Positions 51,015 through 59,758 of a DNA stretch of 64,000 nt are shown piece after piece. The stretch spans positions 930,001 to 994,000 of the forward strand of contig JAIVJV010000009.1 in the NCBI GenBank assembly GCA_020199835.1. Reading direction: 5' to 3'. The notes under the pieces were generated by a model. It was not told where the DNA came from. It saw only the letters and a list, made by a program, of their open reading frames with translations, and searched no databases. Each line of letters begins with the position of its first letter. Positions within the stretch are counted from its first letter, which is position 1. This DNA is from Acidobacteriota bacterium (GTDB lineage Bacteria > Acidobacteriota > Blastocatellia > Pyrinomonadales > Pyrinomonadaceae). A program made the translations under genes and the position numbers.

Positions 51015-52640
51015 TCACGCTTTTGGCGCGACCGCGCGAACTGCCTCCGAGACGCCCGCTTCGTACTTTTTGAAATTCTCGTTGAAACGACGCGCGAGAT
51101 CGTGCGCCTGACGATCGTAGGCGTCCTTGTCTTCCCACGTGTTGCGCGGTTGCAGCACCTCGTTCGCAACGTCAGGACAAGACACCGGAATCCCCACACC
51201 AAAAATCGGATCGGGTATCGTATCCGTCTTGGCCAACGTGCCGTTGAGTATCGCGCGAATCATCGCCCGCGTGTACGCTATCTTCATTCGTTGGCCCACG
51301 CCGTATGGACCACCGCTCCAGCCAGTGTTAACCAGCCAGCACGCAGCGTCGTGACGAGCCATTTGCTTACCAAGCAGATCCGCGTAAACGCCCGGATGAA
51401 GCACCATAAACGGCGCGCCAAAGCACGTCGAAAACGTCGCTTCAGGCTCCTTGATCCCTTTCTCCGTGCCCGCAACCTTTGCGGTGTAGCCGGACAAAAA
51501 GTGATACATCGCCTGCTCTGAACTCAATCGCGCGACCGGCGGTAACACGCCAAACGCATCAGCCGTGAGCATGATGATGTTGCGTGGATGGCCCGCGCGT
51601 CCTTCGGCAACGATGTTGTCGATGCTGGTCAATGGATATGACGCGCGCGTGTTCTCAGTCTTACTCGCGCTATCGAGATCAATCACACGCGTGTTTTCGT
51701 CGAAAACGACGTTCTCCAGCAGCGTGCCAAACATCTTCGTCGTCCGATAGATGTCGGGCTCAGCTTCCGCCGACAACTTGATCACTTTCGCGTAACAACC
51801 GCCCTCGAAATTGAACACCCCGTTGTCGGACCAGCCGTGTTCGTCGTCGCCAATCAAGCGCCGCTCGGGATCGGCAGACAGCGTCGTTTTGCCTGTACCT
51901 GACAATCCGAAGAAGATCGCGACGTCGCCTTCAGCGCCGACATTGGCCGAGCAGTGCATGCTCATAACGCCGCGCTGCGGCAGCAGGTAGTTCATGATCG
52001 TGAACGCACTCTTCTTCGTTTCGCCGGCGTAAGAAGTGCCACCGATCAATACGAGCCGCTGGCTGAAGTCCATCAGGATGAACGTTGGCGAGCGCGTGCC
52101 GTCGCGTTGCGGATCTGCCTGAAAGCTCGGGAAGTTGATGATTGTGAACTCTGGTTGATGCGCCTGCGTCTCGGCGTGATTGCTAATGAACATCGTGCGT
52201 GCGAACAGTGAGTGCCACGCGAGTTCTGTTACGACGCGGATCGGCAGACGATACTGCGGATCGGCGCCGACAAACGTATCCTGAACAAAAAGGTCGCGAC
52301 CCTTGGCGTGGGCCATCATGCGCTCTTTCAAGGCGTTGAACTTCGCTTGCGGAAAATCTTTGTTAACGTCGCCCCAGAAAACTTTGTCTTCACTGGCGGG
52401 TTCGCGCACAATTGCTTTGTCTTTCGCCGAGCGTCCGGTGTGTTCTCCGGTATCGACCAGGATCACGCCGTGATTTGAAAGCACTCCTTCGCTGCGGCGG
52501 GCGATTTCTTCGTAGAGTTCCGGAGTATTGAGGTTCCAGAAAACCCGAGCGGCGTCTTTAATGCCATACACGTCGAGCTCTACAGAAGTGTGCTTGCGGC
52601 CCAGATGTTCAGTGACTCGTTCAGTGCGAATAGAAGTCAT
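51015..52640 (-). CDS. pckA: Phosphoenolpyruvate carboxykinase (ATP)
   Basis: A 541-residue gluconeogenic enzyme that converts oxaloacetate and ATP to PEP, ADP and CO2. ATG 52640 is preferred over TTG 52643 because GGAG lies 7 bp upstream. The kinase-1a P-loop GLSGTGKTTLSADPERRLIG (about residues 233-252) with GDDEHGWSDNGVFNFEGGCY and the ATP-type C-terminal block NTGWSGGPYGVGQRMKI identify the ATP-dependent form. The length is typical. Confidence 0.96.
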   Translation of the reverse strand: MTSIRTERVTEHLGRKHTSVELDVYGIKDAARVFWNLNTPELYEEIARRSEGVLSNHGVILVDTGEHTGRSAKDKAIVREPASEDKVFWGDVNKDFPQAKFNALKERMMAHAKGRDLFVQDTFVGADPQYRLPIRVVTELAWHSLFARTMFISNHAETQAHQPEFTIINFPSFQADPQRDGTRSPTFILMDFSQRLVLIGGTSYAGETKKSAFTIMNYLLPQRGVMSMHCSANVGAEGDVAIFFGLSGTGKTTLSADPERRLIGDDEHGWSDNGVFNFEGGCYAKVIKLSAEAEPDIYRTTKMFGTLLENVVFDENTRVIDLDSASKTENTRASYPLTSIDNIVAEGRAGHPRNIIMLTADAFGVLPPVARLSSEQAMYHFLSGYTAKVAGTEKGIKEPEATFSTCFGAPFMVLHPGVYADLLGKQMARHDAACWLVNTGWSGGPYGVGQRMKIAYTRAMIRAILNGTLAKTDTIPDPIFGVGIPVSCPDVANEVLQPRNTWEDKDAYDRQAHDLARRFNENFKKYEAGVSEAVRAVAPKA

Positions 52641-52700
52641 CAATTGTCTCCAATAAACAGACGGCGGGAATATCGCCGACCATCTGTCGCTACAGTTGTA

Positions 52701-52934
52701 CTAAGATTCGTCGGTGGCCCTGCGTTGTTGGGCCAATTCGCGGAGAGCGTCCGAAAGATCGCGTGCGGCGCGCTCGATGCGATCAGCCGCGGTTTTCAAG
52801 GCTTCAAAGTCGTCCGGTGAGCGTTGCGAGACGATCGACAGTGCGGCCTCGACTTGTTCTCTCAAACGATTTGCCTCGGTTTCGGTTCCTTGTTCTGCGC
52901 GGGATTTTTGTGAAGCTGCGGCCTGCTGGTTCAT
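52701..52934 (-). CDS. Small coiled-coil protein, unknown
   Basis: A 77-residue, highly charged helical protein (TEANRLREQVEAALSIVSQR, DRIERAARDLSDALRELAQQ) with a heptad-like pattern and no membrane segment. It lies 60 bp upstream of pckA on the same strand. It is short, but its composition and steady amphipathic pattern suggest a real gene. Function unknown. Confidence 0.5.
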   Translation of the reverse strand: MNQQAAASQKSRAEQGTETEANRLREQVEAALSIVSQRSPDDFEALKTAADRIERAARDLSDALRELAQQRRATDES

Positions 52935-53048
52935 TCTGGAAAAGTCATTTCAAGAAGATTTATTTATCGCTCGATAAACTGTAGCGACGTGCAAGTCTGA
53001 CATTTGCGAGGGAAACAGGCAAGTGGGCGCCGGACTTTTGCATCACAG

Positions 53049-53693
53049 ATGAACAAAGTGTCTCGAAATGCATTTACCGCGGCGGAGTGGCGCCTGATTC
53101 AGCGGCTTAACACACCCGCCAAAGTGCAGCGGTACTTCAGTTCGCTACCGTACAATCGCGAGCCCAAGGGGCCGAGTTTGCGATCGTTTCGCGAGTTGAT
53201 CAAGCACAAGGAGGCGCACTGTCTCGAGGCCGCGGTTGGCGCCGCGGTGATTCTGGAACAGCATGGTTATCCGCCGCTCTTGCTGGACCTGGAATCACAC
53301 GACCTGTTGGATCACGTGCTTTTTGTTTTCAAATACAACCGCGGTTGGGGAGCGATCGGGCGTTCGCGGGATATCGGACTGCACGGACGCAAGCCGGTTT
53401 ATCGTTCTTTGCGGGACCTGGCGTGGAGTTACTTCGATCCATTCGTGGATTTTTCCGGAAGGCTGAAGGGGTATGCGGTGACGAGTCTTTACTCGCTCGG
53501 CGACTACGACTGGCGCTTCTCACCGCGCCACATGAGAAAGATTGAAGACCATTTGCGCGAGATTCCGCATCGGCCGATGCGTTCGTCTGACCAGCGCTAT
53601 CAGAAGCTGCTCGCGCGTTATCATCGCTACAAGAAGCGCTTCCCCGATCGCTCGCCGAGTTATTACGACAGCCGTTCTAAATGGTTGCTTTAG
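53049..53693 (+). CDS. Hypothetical protein with possible transglutaminase-like Cys-His-Asp triad
   Basis: A 214-residue soluble protein starting at ATG 53049 (MNKVSRNAFTAAEWRL); an upstream TTG 53004 has no better signal. The conserved-looking block HKEAHCLEAAVGAAVILEQH (about residues 54-73) holds a Cys at the head of a helix. DLLDHVLFVFKYNRGWGAIG (about 88-107) holds a His, and SRDIGLHGRKP supplies an Asp. The order and spacing Cys, His, Asp fit a papain/transglutaminase-like fold. The C-terminus is basic (RYHRYKKRFPDRSP). Function unknown. Confidence 0.7.
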   Translation: MNKVSRNAFTAAEWRLIQRLNTPAKVQRYFSSLPYNREPKGPSLRSFRELIKHKEAHCLEAAVGAAVILEQHGYPPLLLDLESHDLLDHVLFVFKYNRGWGAIGRSRDIGLHGRKPVYRSLRDLAWSYFDPFVDFSGRLKGYAVTSLYSLGDYDWRFSPRHMRKIEDHLREIPHRPMRSSDQRYQKLLARYHRYKKRFPDRSPSYYDSRSKWLL

Positions 53694-54555
53694 CTGCCTT
53701 CTTGAACCGGGCATCGAGGAGCATGTGAACGATGACTGCGGTCACGATAATCGCTCCTCCCAGCAACGCCCACCGCGAGGGCTGCTCGCCAATCACGAGA
53801 AAAACCCATACCGGATTTAGCACCGGTTCGATGTAGCAGATGATTCCGGCGTCCAGCGATCTAACGCCGCGCGCCATGGCCACGGTGAACAACGTGTACG
53901 CGATGCCGAGTTGGACCACGCCTAGGTAGATAACACTGAGCGTATCGTGCAGGTTCAAGTCTGAAATAGCAGCCAGTCCCCACGGCGCGGTGATAAGCAC
54001 GGCGAGCACGTTGCCGTAAATCACTGACGACGCGCGGTTCACCTCGCGCGCTTTCGGATGGCGTAACAACAGGAAGTAGAGCGCGAAGCACAATCCCGAT
54101 GCGAGCGCGTAAAGATTTCCGGTCACGTCCTGCGGCCGCAGTTGGCCGACAAAAAACAGCGCCATGCCGCCAACGCACACCAGCACCGTGAACAAATCAC
54201 GCGAGCGAAACTTCTCTTTGTAAATCAGCGGCTCGAATACGAGCAGGTAAACGGGAGCGGTGTACTGAAGGAAGATCGCATTCGCTGCGGTTGTTTCTTT
54301 CGTCGCCAGAACAAAAAGAATCAGCAGCACCGCGTACAAAACCGAGGCAGTCGCTGTCACACGATTAATTCCAAAGCCTTCGTGGCGCGTAACGATCGCG
54401 ACGGTGATTGCGGCGAAGAATGAACGACAGAACGAGAGTTCGAGCCCGGCGAGACTGGTCCACTTAATAAACAACCCACCCGTGCTCCACAACAGAGCAG
54501 CAGCGAGCACGAAGAGCAGAGGCGGAGCATGCCCGTGGCGATTTGAAGCAGACAT
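53677..54555 (-). CDS. EamA/DMT-family transporter
   Basis: A 292-residue protein with ten predicted helices in two EamA repeats of five. Visible landmarks are LLWSTGGLFIKWTSLAGLEL at the start and the second-repeat end SLDAGIICYIEPVLNPVWVF (about residues 230-249), the typical EP-x-x-N/P-x-W block. It probably exports a metabolite or amino acid across the inner membrane. It overlaps the convergent gene end by 17 bp and follows the ferredoxin gene by 25 bp. Confidence 0.9.
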   Translation of the reverse strand: MSASNRHGHAPPLLFVLAAALLWSTGGLFIKWTSLAGLELSFCRSFFAAITVAIVTRHEGFGINRVTATASVLYAVLLILFVLATKETTAANAIFLQYTAPVYLLVFEPLIYKEKFRSRDLFTVLVCVGGMALFFVGQLRPQDVTGNLYALASGLCFALYFLLLRHPKAREVNRASSVIYGNVLAVLITAPWGLAAISDLNLHDTLSVIYLGVVQLGIAYTLFTVAMARGVRSLDAGIICYIEPVLNPVWVFLVIGEQPSRWALLGGAIIVTAVIVHMLLDARFKKAAKATI

Positions 54556-54580
54556 TAGGACAGGATCTGTATCATCCGTG

Positions 54581-55540
54581 TTACTGCTTCTGTCCCTTCA
54601 AATACTTCCCAAATACGCCATTCCAAGGTGGGATGACGATGGAGACGGCGCCGTAGGCCTGGGCTTGGCACGCCAAGCGGATCAATGGCTTGGCTTCGGA
54701 TGTTTCGATGTAGCCAAACTCCTTGATCTTCTTTCCTTCGCGTGCGGCAACATCCGAAAGCTTCTCCGCGCCGCCGAGAACTCCTACCCAACACGTCCCA
54801 CACGACGCCGAACGACACTCCACCGGAATCGGTCCTTCGACTCGTCGCGGATCGATCTCGCGCCAATTCTTCGAACGATCCTCAGCAGCACCCCACGCGA
54901 GGTCCTGCACGTGGTTCAAGCGATACCTCGCTGTGTCGTCATTCTCGTCGTAAGTAACGGTCCACTTCTTATTTACCGTCTTCAAAAACCCAAACACACC
55001 CTGGCTGTCGTCCTTCGCGCGCCCCCGCAACACCTGGTCCGGCGATTTGTGCGCGTGCTTGCGATCGATCTGCACCTTGCCGGGCGCTTGTTCAAACGCT
55101 TCGAGTCCGACCTGCAGCAACGTCATAAACGCCACCGCCGCGATCCCCACCACCAGTGATTGATCGACTTTCGCCTGCGACGCGGCGTTTTGCGCGACTG
55201 CCAAAATCTGGTCCGAAAGCGACGACTGCCCGGTGAATGCGCGCGCGTGAGCTACGGTCTCGCGCTTGACCTCCGGCCAGTACCGATGCCCGTACAAAAA
55301 CGTGTGTGATGAATCGATCTGGTCGCGAAGCCGGTACTTGCCCTGCATCAGGAGCTGTTGGGCCAACTTCTCCGGGTCGGCGGCGCGTTGCAAAGCCTCG
55401 AAAAGTGCGAGTGGATAAAAGGAAAACCAGATCTGCGTCGCGTTGCGATCCACTTCATGAATCGACCGCAGCAGGGCCGTCAGTGTGCCCGCCCAAGCCT
55501 CTTCGTCATGTTGTTTAAGAAAGTTTTCGAAGGGAGTCAT
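54581..55540 (-). CDS. 2Fe-2S ferredoxin-domain protein with long helical N-terminus
   Basis: A 319-residue protein. The first ~200 residues are helical and without cofactor motifs (TALLRSIHEVDRNATQIWFS; SLVVGIAAVAFMTLLQVGLE). The C-terminal ~110 residues are a plant-type [2Fe-2S] domain with CRSASCGTCWVG (CxxxxCxxC, about residues 242-250) and a fourth Cys in RLACQ (about 290). Such fusions are common in uncharacterised Acidobacteriota and Chloroflexota proteins. An electron-transfer role is inferred from the cluster. It precedes the EamA gene on the same strand. Confidence 0.85.
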   Translation of the reverse strand: MTPFENFLKQHDEEAWAGTLTALLRSIHEVDRNATQIWFSFYPLALFEALQRAADPEKLAQQLLMQGKYRLRDQIDSSHTFLYGHRYWPEVKRETVAHARAFTGQSSLSDQILAVAQNAASQAKVDQSLVVGIAAVAFMTLLQVGLEAFEQAPGKVQIDRKHAHKSPDQVLRGRAKDDSQGVFGFLKTVNKKWTVTYDENDDTARYRLNHVQDLAWGAAEDRSKNWREIDPRRVEGPIPVECRSASCGTCWVGVLGGAEKLSDVAAREGKKIKEFGYIETSEAKPLIRLACQAQAYGAVSIVIPPWNGVFGKYLKGQKQ

Positions 55541-55616
55541 ATTTGCCAGAGACTATCACGGAAGGCCGGGATCTGTGATAAAGTCACGTCCTACCAACCC
55601 TCCAGGAGGTCTTCAA

Positions 55617-55970
55617 ATGAATCAGAATAGACCGGAAATCGCGAAGTCCGGCCGCACGTTCGATAGTGCTTATAGCTTCTCATTCAGCATTACTATCGGC
55701 CTCGTACTTTTCATTGCGGGCCTGGTTATCAGTCTGACGTTTGGTCAGAGCGCCACGATTGGCCTTATCTTCGGCATCCCGCTGCTGCTCGCGGGACTCA
55801 TCCTGCCCGTGTTCATGATGCGCGACCTTTTTCATCACAACGAGCTCGATGGCGCCTGCCCTTACTGCGACGCCCCGATCAAAACGTCCGACGCCACGAT
55901 CCGTCTCAACTGTCCGTCCTGTAAGCGTTTGATCGAAGTGAAGCAGGAATCGTTACATCGTACAGAATAG
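55617..55970 (+). CDS. Small membrane protein with C-terminal zinc ribbon
   Basis: A 117-residue protein. The strong AGGAGGT (55604-55610) fixes ATG 55617; the open frame upstream is spurious. It has two membrane helices (about residues 20-42 and 45-68) and then CPYCDAPI and CPSCKRLI (about residues 82 and 101), a four-Cys ribbon facing the cytoplasm. It ends 3 bp before the convergent coxD stop. Function unknown. Confidence 0.75.
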   Translation: MNQNRPEIAKSGRTFDSAYSFSFSITIGLVLFIAGLVISLTFGQSATIGLIFGIPLLLAGLILPVFMMRDLFHHNELDGACPYCDAPIKTSDATIRLNCPSCKRLIEVKQESLHRTE

Positions 55971-55973
55971 CGG

Positions 55974-56273
55974 TCAATAGCCGGTTGAGAGCCAGTGGCG
56001 GGTAAAGTAATCGCTGAAAGTAAAAGCGAACAGAATTCCCATCCAAAACAGCGCCGACGCGACGATCACCCAAACTAGTCGCGCGCTGTAACGCACGTGC
56101 ATGAAATAGAGCACAACGAGCGTGGCCTTCGCGACCGCGATGGTCAGCGCGACGATCGTGTTGAGCCGCCACGGAAAATCGAAAAAGGCAGCGGCGACGG
56201 TCAACGCCGTGCCCACCAGCAGCGCCAGAAAGATCGTGATGTAAACCCTGACCGAAACTATGTGTTCGCTCAT
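55974..56273 (-). CDS. coxD: Cytochrome c oxidase subunit IV (CoxD-like)
   Basis: A 99-residue protein with three helices and the subunit-IV pattern VYITIFLALLVGTALTVAAA, then VALTIAVAKATLVVLYFMHV, with conserved KAxLVxxxFMH. It stabilises the oxidase and has no catalytic residues. It is the last gene of the respiratory operon, 9 bp after coxC. Confidence 0.9.
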   Translation of the reverse strand: MSEHIVSVRVYITIFLALLVGTALTVAAAFFDFPWRLNTIVALTIAVAKATLVVLYFMHVRYSARLVWVIVASALFWMGILFAFTFSDYFTRHWLSTGY

Positions 56274-56282
56274 AGCGGCTAA

Positions 56283-57029
56283 TCAGTGCTCGAAGTGACG
56301 TCCGAGCAGGTACAGCAACGGAAACAGAAAGATCCACACGATATCCACGAAGTGCCAGTAAAGCCCGACAACCTCCACCGGACCGTGATACTCAGGATCA
56401 AACCGTCCTTTCATTGACCAGATAATCAGGAAGATCAGCAACCCCGCGCCGATGATCATGTGCAGCGCGTGCATGCCCGTCATCGCGAAGTAGATCCAGT
56501 AGAACATCTCTACCTGTTTCAACGTCGCGCCGGGCAGGAGATGCAGCTTGTGCGCGTCCATAGGTTGGTCGTGTTCCTGCACTGCCGGACCAAATGACGC
56601 CCCCGGTATCAAGTGCCCCGGAATCAGCCGATCGGTGTACTTTTCGTGATACTCAACCGCCTTGATGCCCAAAAACGCCAAACCAAGAATCAATGTGAGC
56701 ACGAGCGCGATGATCTGCGGCCGCTGTTTACCCACCTGCGTGAAGTAAACAGCCATCGCCATCGTGAAACTGCTCAGAATCAGCACGCCGGTGTTCACCG
56801 CGCCCAACGTAATGTCGAGGTGGTTACTGGCCGAAGCAAACGCTGCCGGAAACATATTTCGATAAAGCGCGTAGGCGAGAAACATCCCGCCGAAGAACAT
56901 GATCTCGGTAACGAGAAAGACCCACATGCCGATGGTGCCGGCCTCGCGCTGCTGCTCCATGTTTTCAAAATGGTGCTGTAGCGCCCGATGGCCGTGGACC
57001 TCTTGAGTTGTTGCGTGGCTCTCGATCAA
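56283..57029 (-). CDS. coxC: Cytochrome c oxidase subunit III
   Basis: A 248-residue protein with five to seven helices. The probable start is TTG 57029: it has AGGGAG 5 bp upstream and lies 28 bp after the coxA stop, whereas the frame's ATG 57119 lies inside coxA. Family blocks are GTIGMWVFLVTEIMFFGGMF (near residue 35), YWIYFAMTGMHALHMIIGAG and YWHFVDIVWIFLFPLLYL. It is an accessory core subunit near the proton-uptake path. Confidence 0.9.
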   Translation of the reverse strand: MIESHATTQEVHGHRALQHHFENMEQQREAGTIGMWVFLVTEIMFFGGMFLAYALYRNMFPAAFASASNHLDITLGAVNTGVLILSSFTMAMAVYFTQVGKQRPQIIALVLTLILGLAFLGIKAVEYHEKYTDRLIPGHLIPGASFGPAVQEHDQPMDAHKLHLLPGATLKQVEMFYWIYFAMTGMHALHMIIGAGLLIFLIIWSMKGRFDPEYHGPVEVVGLYWHFVDIVWIFLFPLLYLLGRHFEH

Positions 57030-57057
57030 AATTGCTCCCTGATTAAAATCCCTTCGC

Positions 57058-58722
57058 CTAAGTCCGTTCGAGTTCCGGACCAAATCTTCCCACCACCTCT
57101 GTTTCTTCAGGCGGCGCAAACTCGTACGCTTCCCACGTCACGATCGGAGTGACCTCGAAATTTTCCGTTGGCGGTGGCGATTGAGTGCGCCACTCGAGTC
57201 CCGGCAAGTGCCAGGGATTCGGTTCAGCATGACGGCCGTAGCGCATGGACCACACGAAGTAGATCGCCGGAATCAACATGCCGAAACCAAGAATCGAAGC
57301 ACCCGCGGTGGAAAGCACATTGAACACCTGAAACTCCGGCGGGTACGCGTGATAACGCCGGGGCATACCGAGATAACCCGCAATAAACTGCGGCAGAAAC
57401 GTCAGGTTGAAACCGACAAAGATCACGAGCGCGCTGAACCGTCCCCAGCCTTCGGGATACATGCGTCCGGTGATCTTGGGCCACCAGTAATGCAATCCGC
57501 CCATGTAAGCCATCAACGTGCCGCCGACCATGATGTAGTGGAAGTGAGCGACGACGAAATACGTGTCGCTCAAATGCACGTCGGTGGCGAGTGACGCCAG
57601 AAATAAACCGGTCATGCCGCCAATCGTAAACAGGCCGATGAAGCCGAGCGCGTAAAGCATCGGCGTGTCGTAAGAGATGGATGACTTGTAAAGCGTCGCG
57701 GTCCAGTTGAACACCTTGATTGCCGACGGAATCGCGACCGCGAAACTCAGAAACGAGAAGATCATTCCTGCGTAAACGGATTGCGGCGTCACAAACATGT
57801 GGTGACCCCAAACGAGAAATCCGAACACGGCAATCGCGATACTCGAAAACGCGACGAAGCTGTAGCCGAAGATGTTTTTGCGCGAGAAGTTTGCGACCAA
57901 TTCGCTAATCACGCCCATGCCCGGCAGCACCATGATGTAAACGGCCGGGTGCGAGTAAAACCAGAAGAGGTGTTGAAACAGGATCGGATCGCCGCCGAGC
58001 TCGGGATCAAAAATACCGACACCCGCGACCCGTTCAAACGCCAGCAGCAGGATCGTGATTGCGATGACGGGCGTGCCGAGGATCATGATCAAACTGGTCG
58101 CGTAGTGTGACCAGAGAAACAGCGGCATGCGAAACCAGGTCATGCCTGGCGCGCGCATCGTGTGAATCGTGACGATGAAGTTCAGCCCGGTCAGAATGGA
58201 CGAGAAACCGTTGATGAAAATTCCGAGACCGGTGGCGACAACGTAAGAGTTGGAAAACGTCGTGCTGAACGGCGTGTAGAAGGTCCAACCCGTGTCAACA
58301 CCGCCCGCGAGCAACGCGTAGATCGTGATGAGGCCACCGACCAGATAGACGTACCAACTCAGCAGGTTTATTCGCGGAAAGGCGAGGTCTTTTGCTCCGA
58401 TCATCATTGGGATCAGGAAGTTTCCCAACGTCGCCGGAATCGACGGGATCAGGAAGAAAAAGACCATTATGATCCCGTGCTGAGTGAAGACCTTGTTGTA
58501 AGTGGTCGATTGCAGGAAGTCTCCCTGCGGCGTCAGCAGCTCCAGGCGAATCATCAAGGCGTAAATGCCCCCGATGAAGAAGAAGAACGTGATCGAAGCG
58601 AGATAAAGCAGCGCGATGCGCTTGTGATCCTTGGTCAACAACCACGACTTCAACCCGTACTGAGCGTTGATGTAGTTGACCTTCGACGGTGCTGGTACTT
58701 CGAATGACTCTATTGGCTGCAT
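57058..58722 (-). CDS. coxA: Cytochrome c oxidase subunit I, A2-type haem-copper oxidase
   Basis: A 554-residue catalytic subunit with 12-13 helices that binds haem a and the haem a3-CuB centre. CuB/Tyr ligands lie in [20 protein letters not shown] (about residues 246-265). The following VWGHHMFV holds the two further CuB His, and [12 protein letters not shown] the haem ligands. The helix VI motif is YSHPAVY, not HPEVY, which marks the A2 group, where Tyr-Ser replaces the proton-channel Glu. Sixteen bp follow the coxB stop. Confidence 0.95.
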   Translation of the reverse strand: MQPIESFEVPAPSKVNYINAQYGLKSWLLTKDHKRIALLYLASITFFFFIGGIYALMIRLELLTPQGDFLQSTTYNKVFTQHGIIMVFFFLIPSIPATLGNFLIPMMIGAKDLAFPRINLLSWYVYLVGGLITIYALLAGGVDTGWTFYTPFSTTFSNSYVVATGLGIFINGFSSILTGLNFIVTIHTMRAPGMTWFRMPLFLWSHYATSLIMILGTPVIAITILLLAFERVAGVGIFDPELGGDPILFQHLFWFYSHPAVYIMVLPGMGVISELVANFSRKNIFGYSFVAFSSIAIAVFGFLVWGHHMFVTPQSVYAGMIFSFLSFAVAIPSAIKVFNWTATLYKSSISYDTPMLYALGFIGLFTIGGMTGLFLASLATDVHLSDTYFVVAHFHYIMVGGTLMAYMGGLHYWWPKITGRMYPEGWGRFSALVIFVGFNLTFLPQFIAGYLGMPRRYHAYPPEFQVFNVLSTAGASILGFGMLIPAIYFVWSMRYGRHAEPNPWHLPGLEWRTQSPPPTENFEVTPIVTWEAYEFAPPEETEVVGRFGPELERT

Positions 58723-58738
58723 AAATACTTACCCCGCG

Positions 58739-59758
58739 CTACCTAATGTTTTGCGTGGGTGATCCGGACGCCGCCGGGGACTGCGCAGGCGTACCGGCGG
58801 CGGGCGATGCGCCCGGACTCGCGGTGCCTCCCGGCAACGACTTGATAAATGCGATTAACTGAATGATCTGGTCCTCGCTGACCTGCCCTTGAAACGTCGG
58901 CATGATCGGCTGAAAGCCCGCGACGATTTTCGCCTGCGGATTGAGGATCGATTCCTTGATGTAAGCCTCGTCAGCGCGTACGGATTGGCCGCCTTCGAGT
59001 GGCGTCTGTCTGCCAAACAAACCGACGAGTGTTGGCCCGCGTCCACCCTCACCGTTTGCTCCGTGACACGACGCGCAACCGAGCGTTTGATACAACTGTT
59101 GACCGGCCGCGGCGGGCGTGACGTTGCCAACGTTCCCGCTGAGCCAGTTATCAAACTCGCGCGCCTCCATCACGTACACCGAACCAGTCATTCCCGAATG
59201 ATTCATGCCGCAGTACTCGGCGCAAAACAGGTGATACTTGCCGGGCTTCGTCGCTTCGAACCACAGCGTCGTGTAACGGCCGGGCACAACGTCTGCCTTG
59301 GTGCGGAACGCCGGGATGAAGACATCGTGAATCACGTCTTCCGACGTCATGATCAACTTGATCTTGCGACCGACAGGTACGTGCAGTTCGTTGATCTCGC
59401 GCTGGCCGGTGGCGTGTTGCAGTTTCCACATCCACTGCTTGCCGACGACGTAAACCTCGATGGCGTTTGGCGGCGGCTTGTATTGTTCGAAGTAGAGCTG
59501 CGCGCCCCAGCCAAACATCGTCATCGAGATAACGAAGGGAATCACGGTCCACAGAGTTTCCAGTTTGTGTGAGCCCGCGATCGGCCGCGGGATCTCGTAC
59601 GGCGAGCGTCTGCGGTAACGAATCGTGAAAAAGATCAAAACGGCGGAGATCAGCAACGTAAAGAAGACCGTCACGCCTGACAGGTAGAAATAAAGCGCGT
59701 CGACCTTCCACGAGAATGTGGAGGCACTGTCAGGAATCAATGGAATCCATGACTGCAT
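58739..59758 (-). CDS. coxB: Cytochrome c oxidase subunit II with fused cytochrome c (caa3 type)
   Basis: A 339-residue protein with two N-terminal helices, then a cupredoxin domain with the CuA site HLFCAEYCGMNHSGM (about residues 179-193) and its distant His. A cytochrome c domain follows (CASCH, about residue 231, with a later Met in QPIMPTFQGQ), and a Pro/Ala-rich tail ends the protein. It accepts electrons and passes them to CoxA; the fused haem replaces a soluble donor. The start overlaps the SCO stop by 1 bp (TAATG). Confidence 0.95.
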   Translation of the reverse strand: MQSWIPLIPDSASTFSWKVDALYFYLSGVTVFFTLLISAVLIFFTIRYRRRSPYEIPRPIAGSHKLETLWTVIPFVISMTMFGWGAQLYFEQYKPPPNAIEVYVVGKQWMWKLQHATGQREINELHVPVGRKIKLIMTSEDVIHDVFIPAFRTKADVVPGRYTTLWFEATKPGKYHLFCAEYCGMNHSGMTGSVYVMEAREFDNWLSGNVGNVTPAAAGQQLYQTLGCASCHGANGEGGRGPTLVGLFGRQTPLEGGQSVRADEAYIKESILNPQAKIVAGFQPIMPTFQGQVSEDQIIQLIAFIKSLPGGTASPGASPAAGTPAQSPAASGSPTQNIR

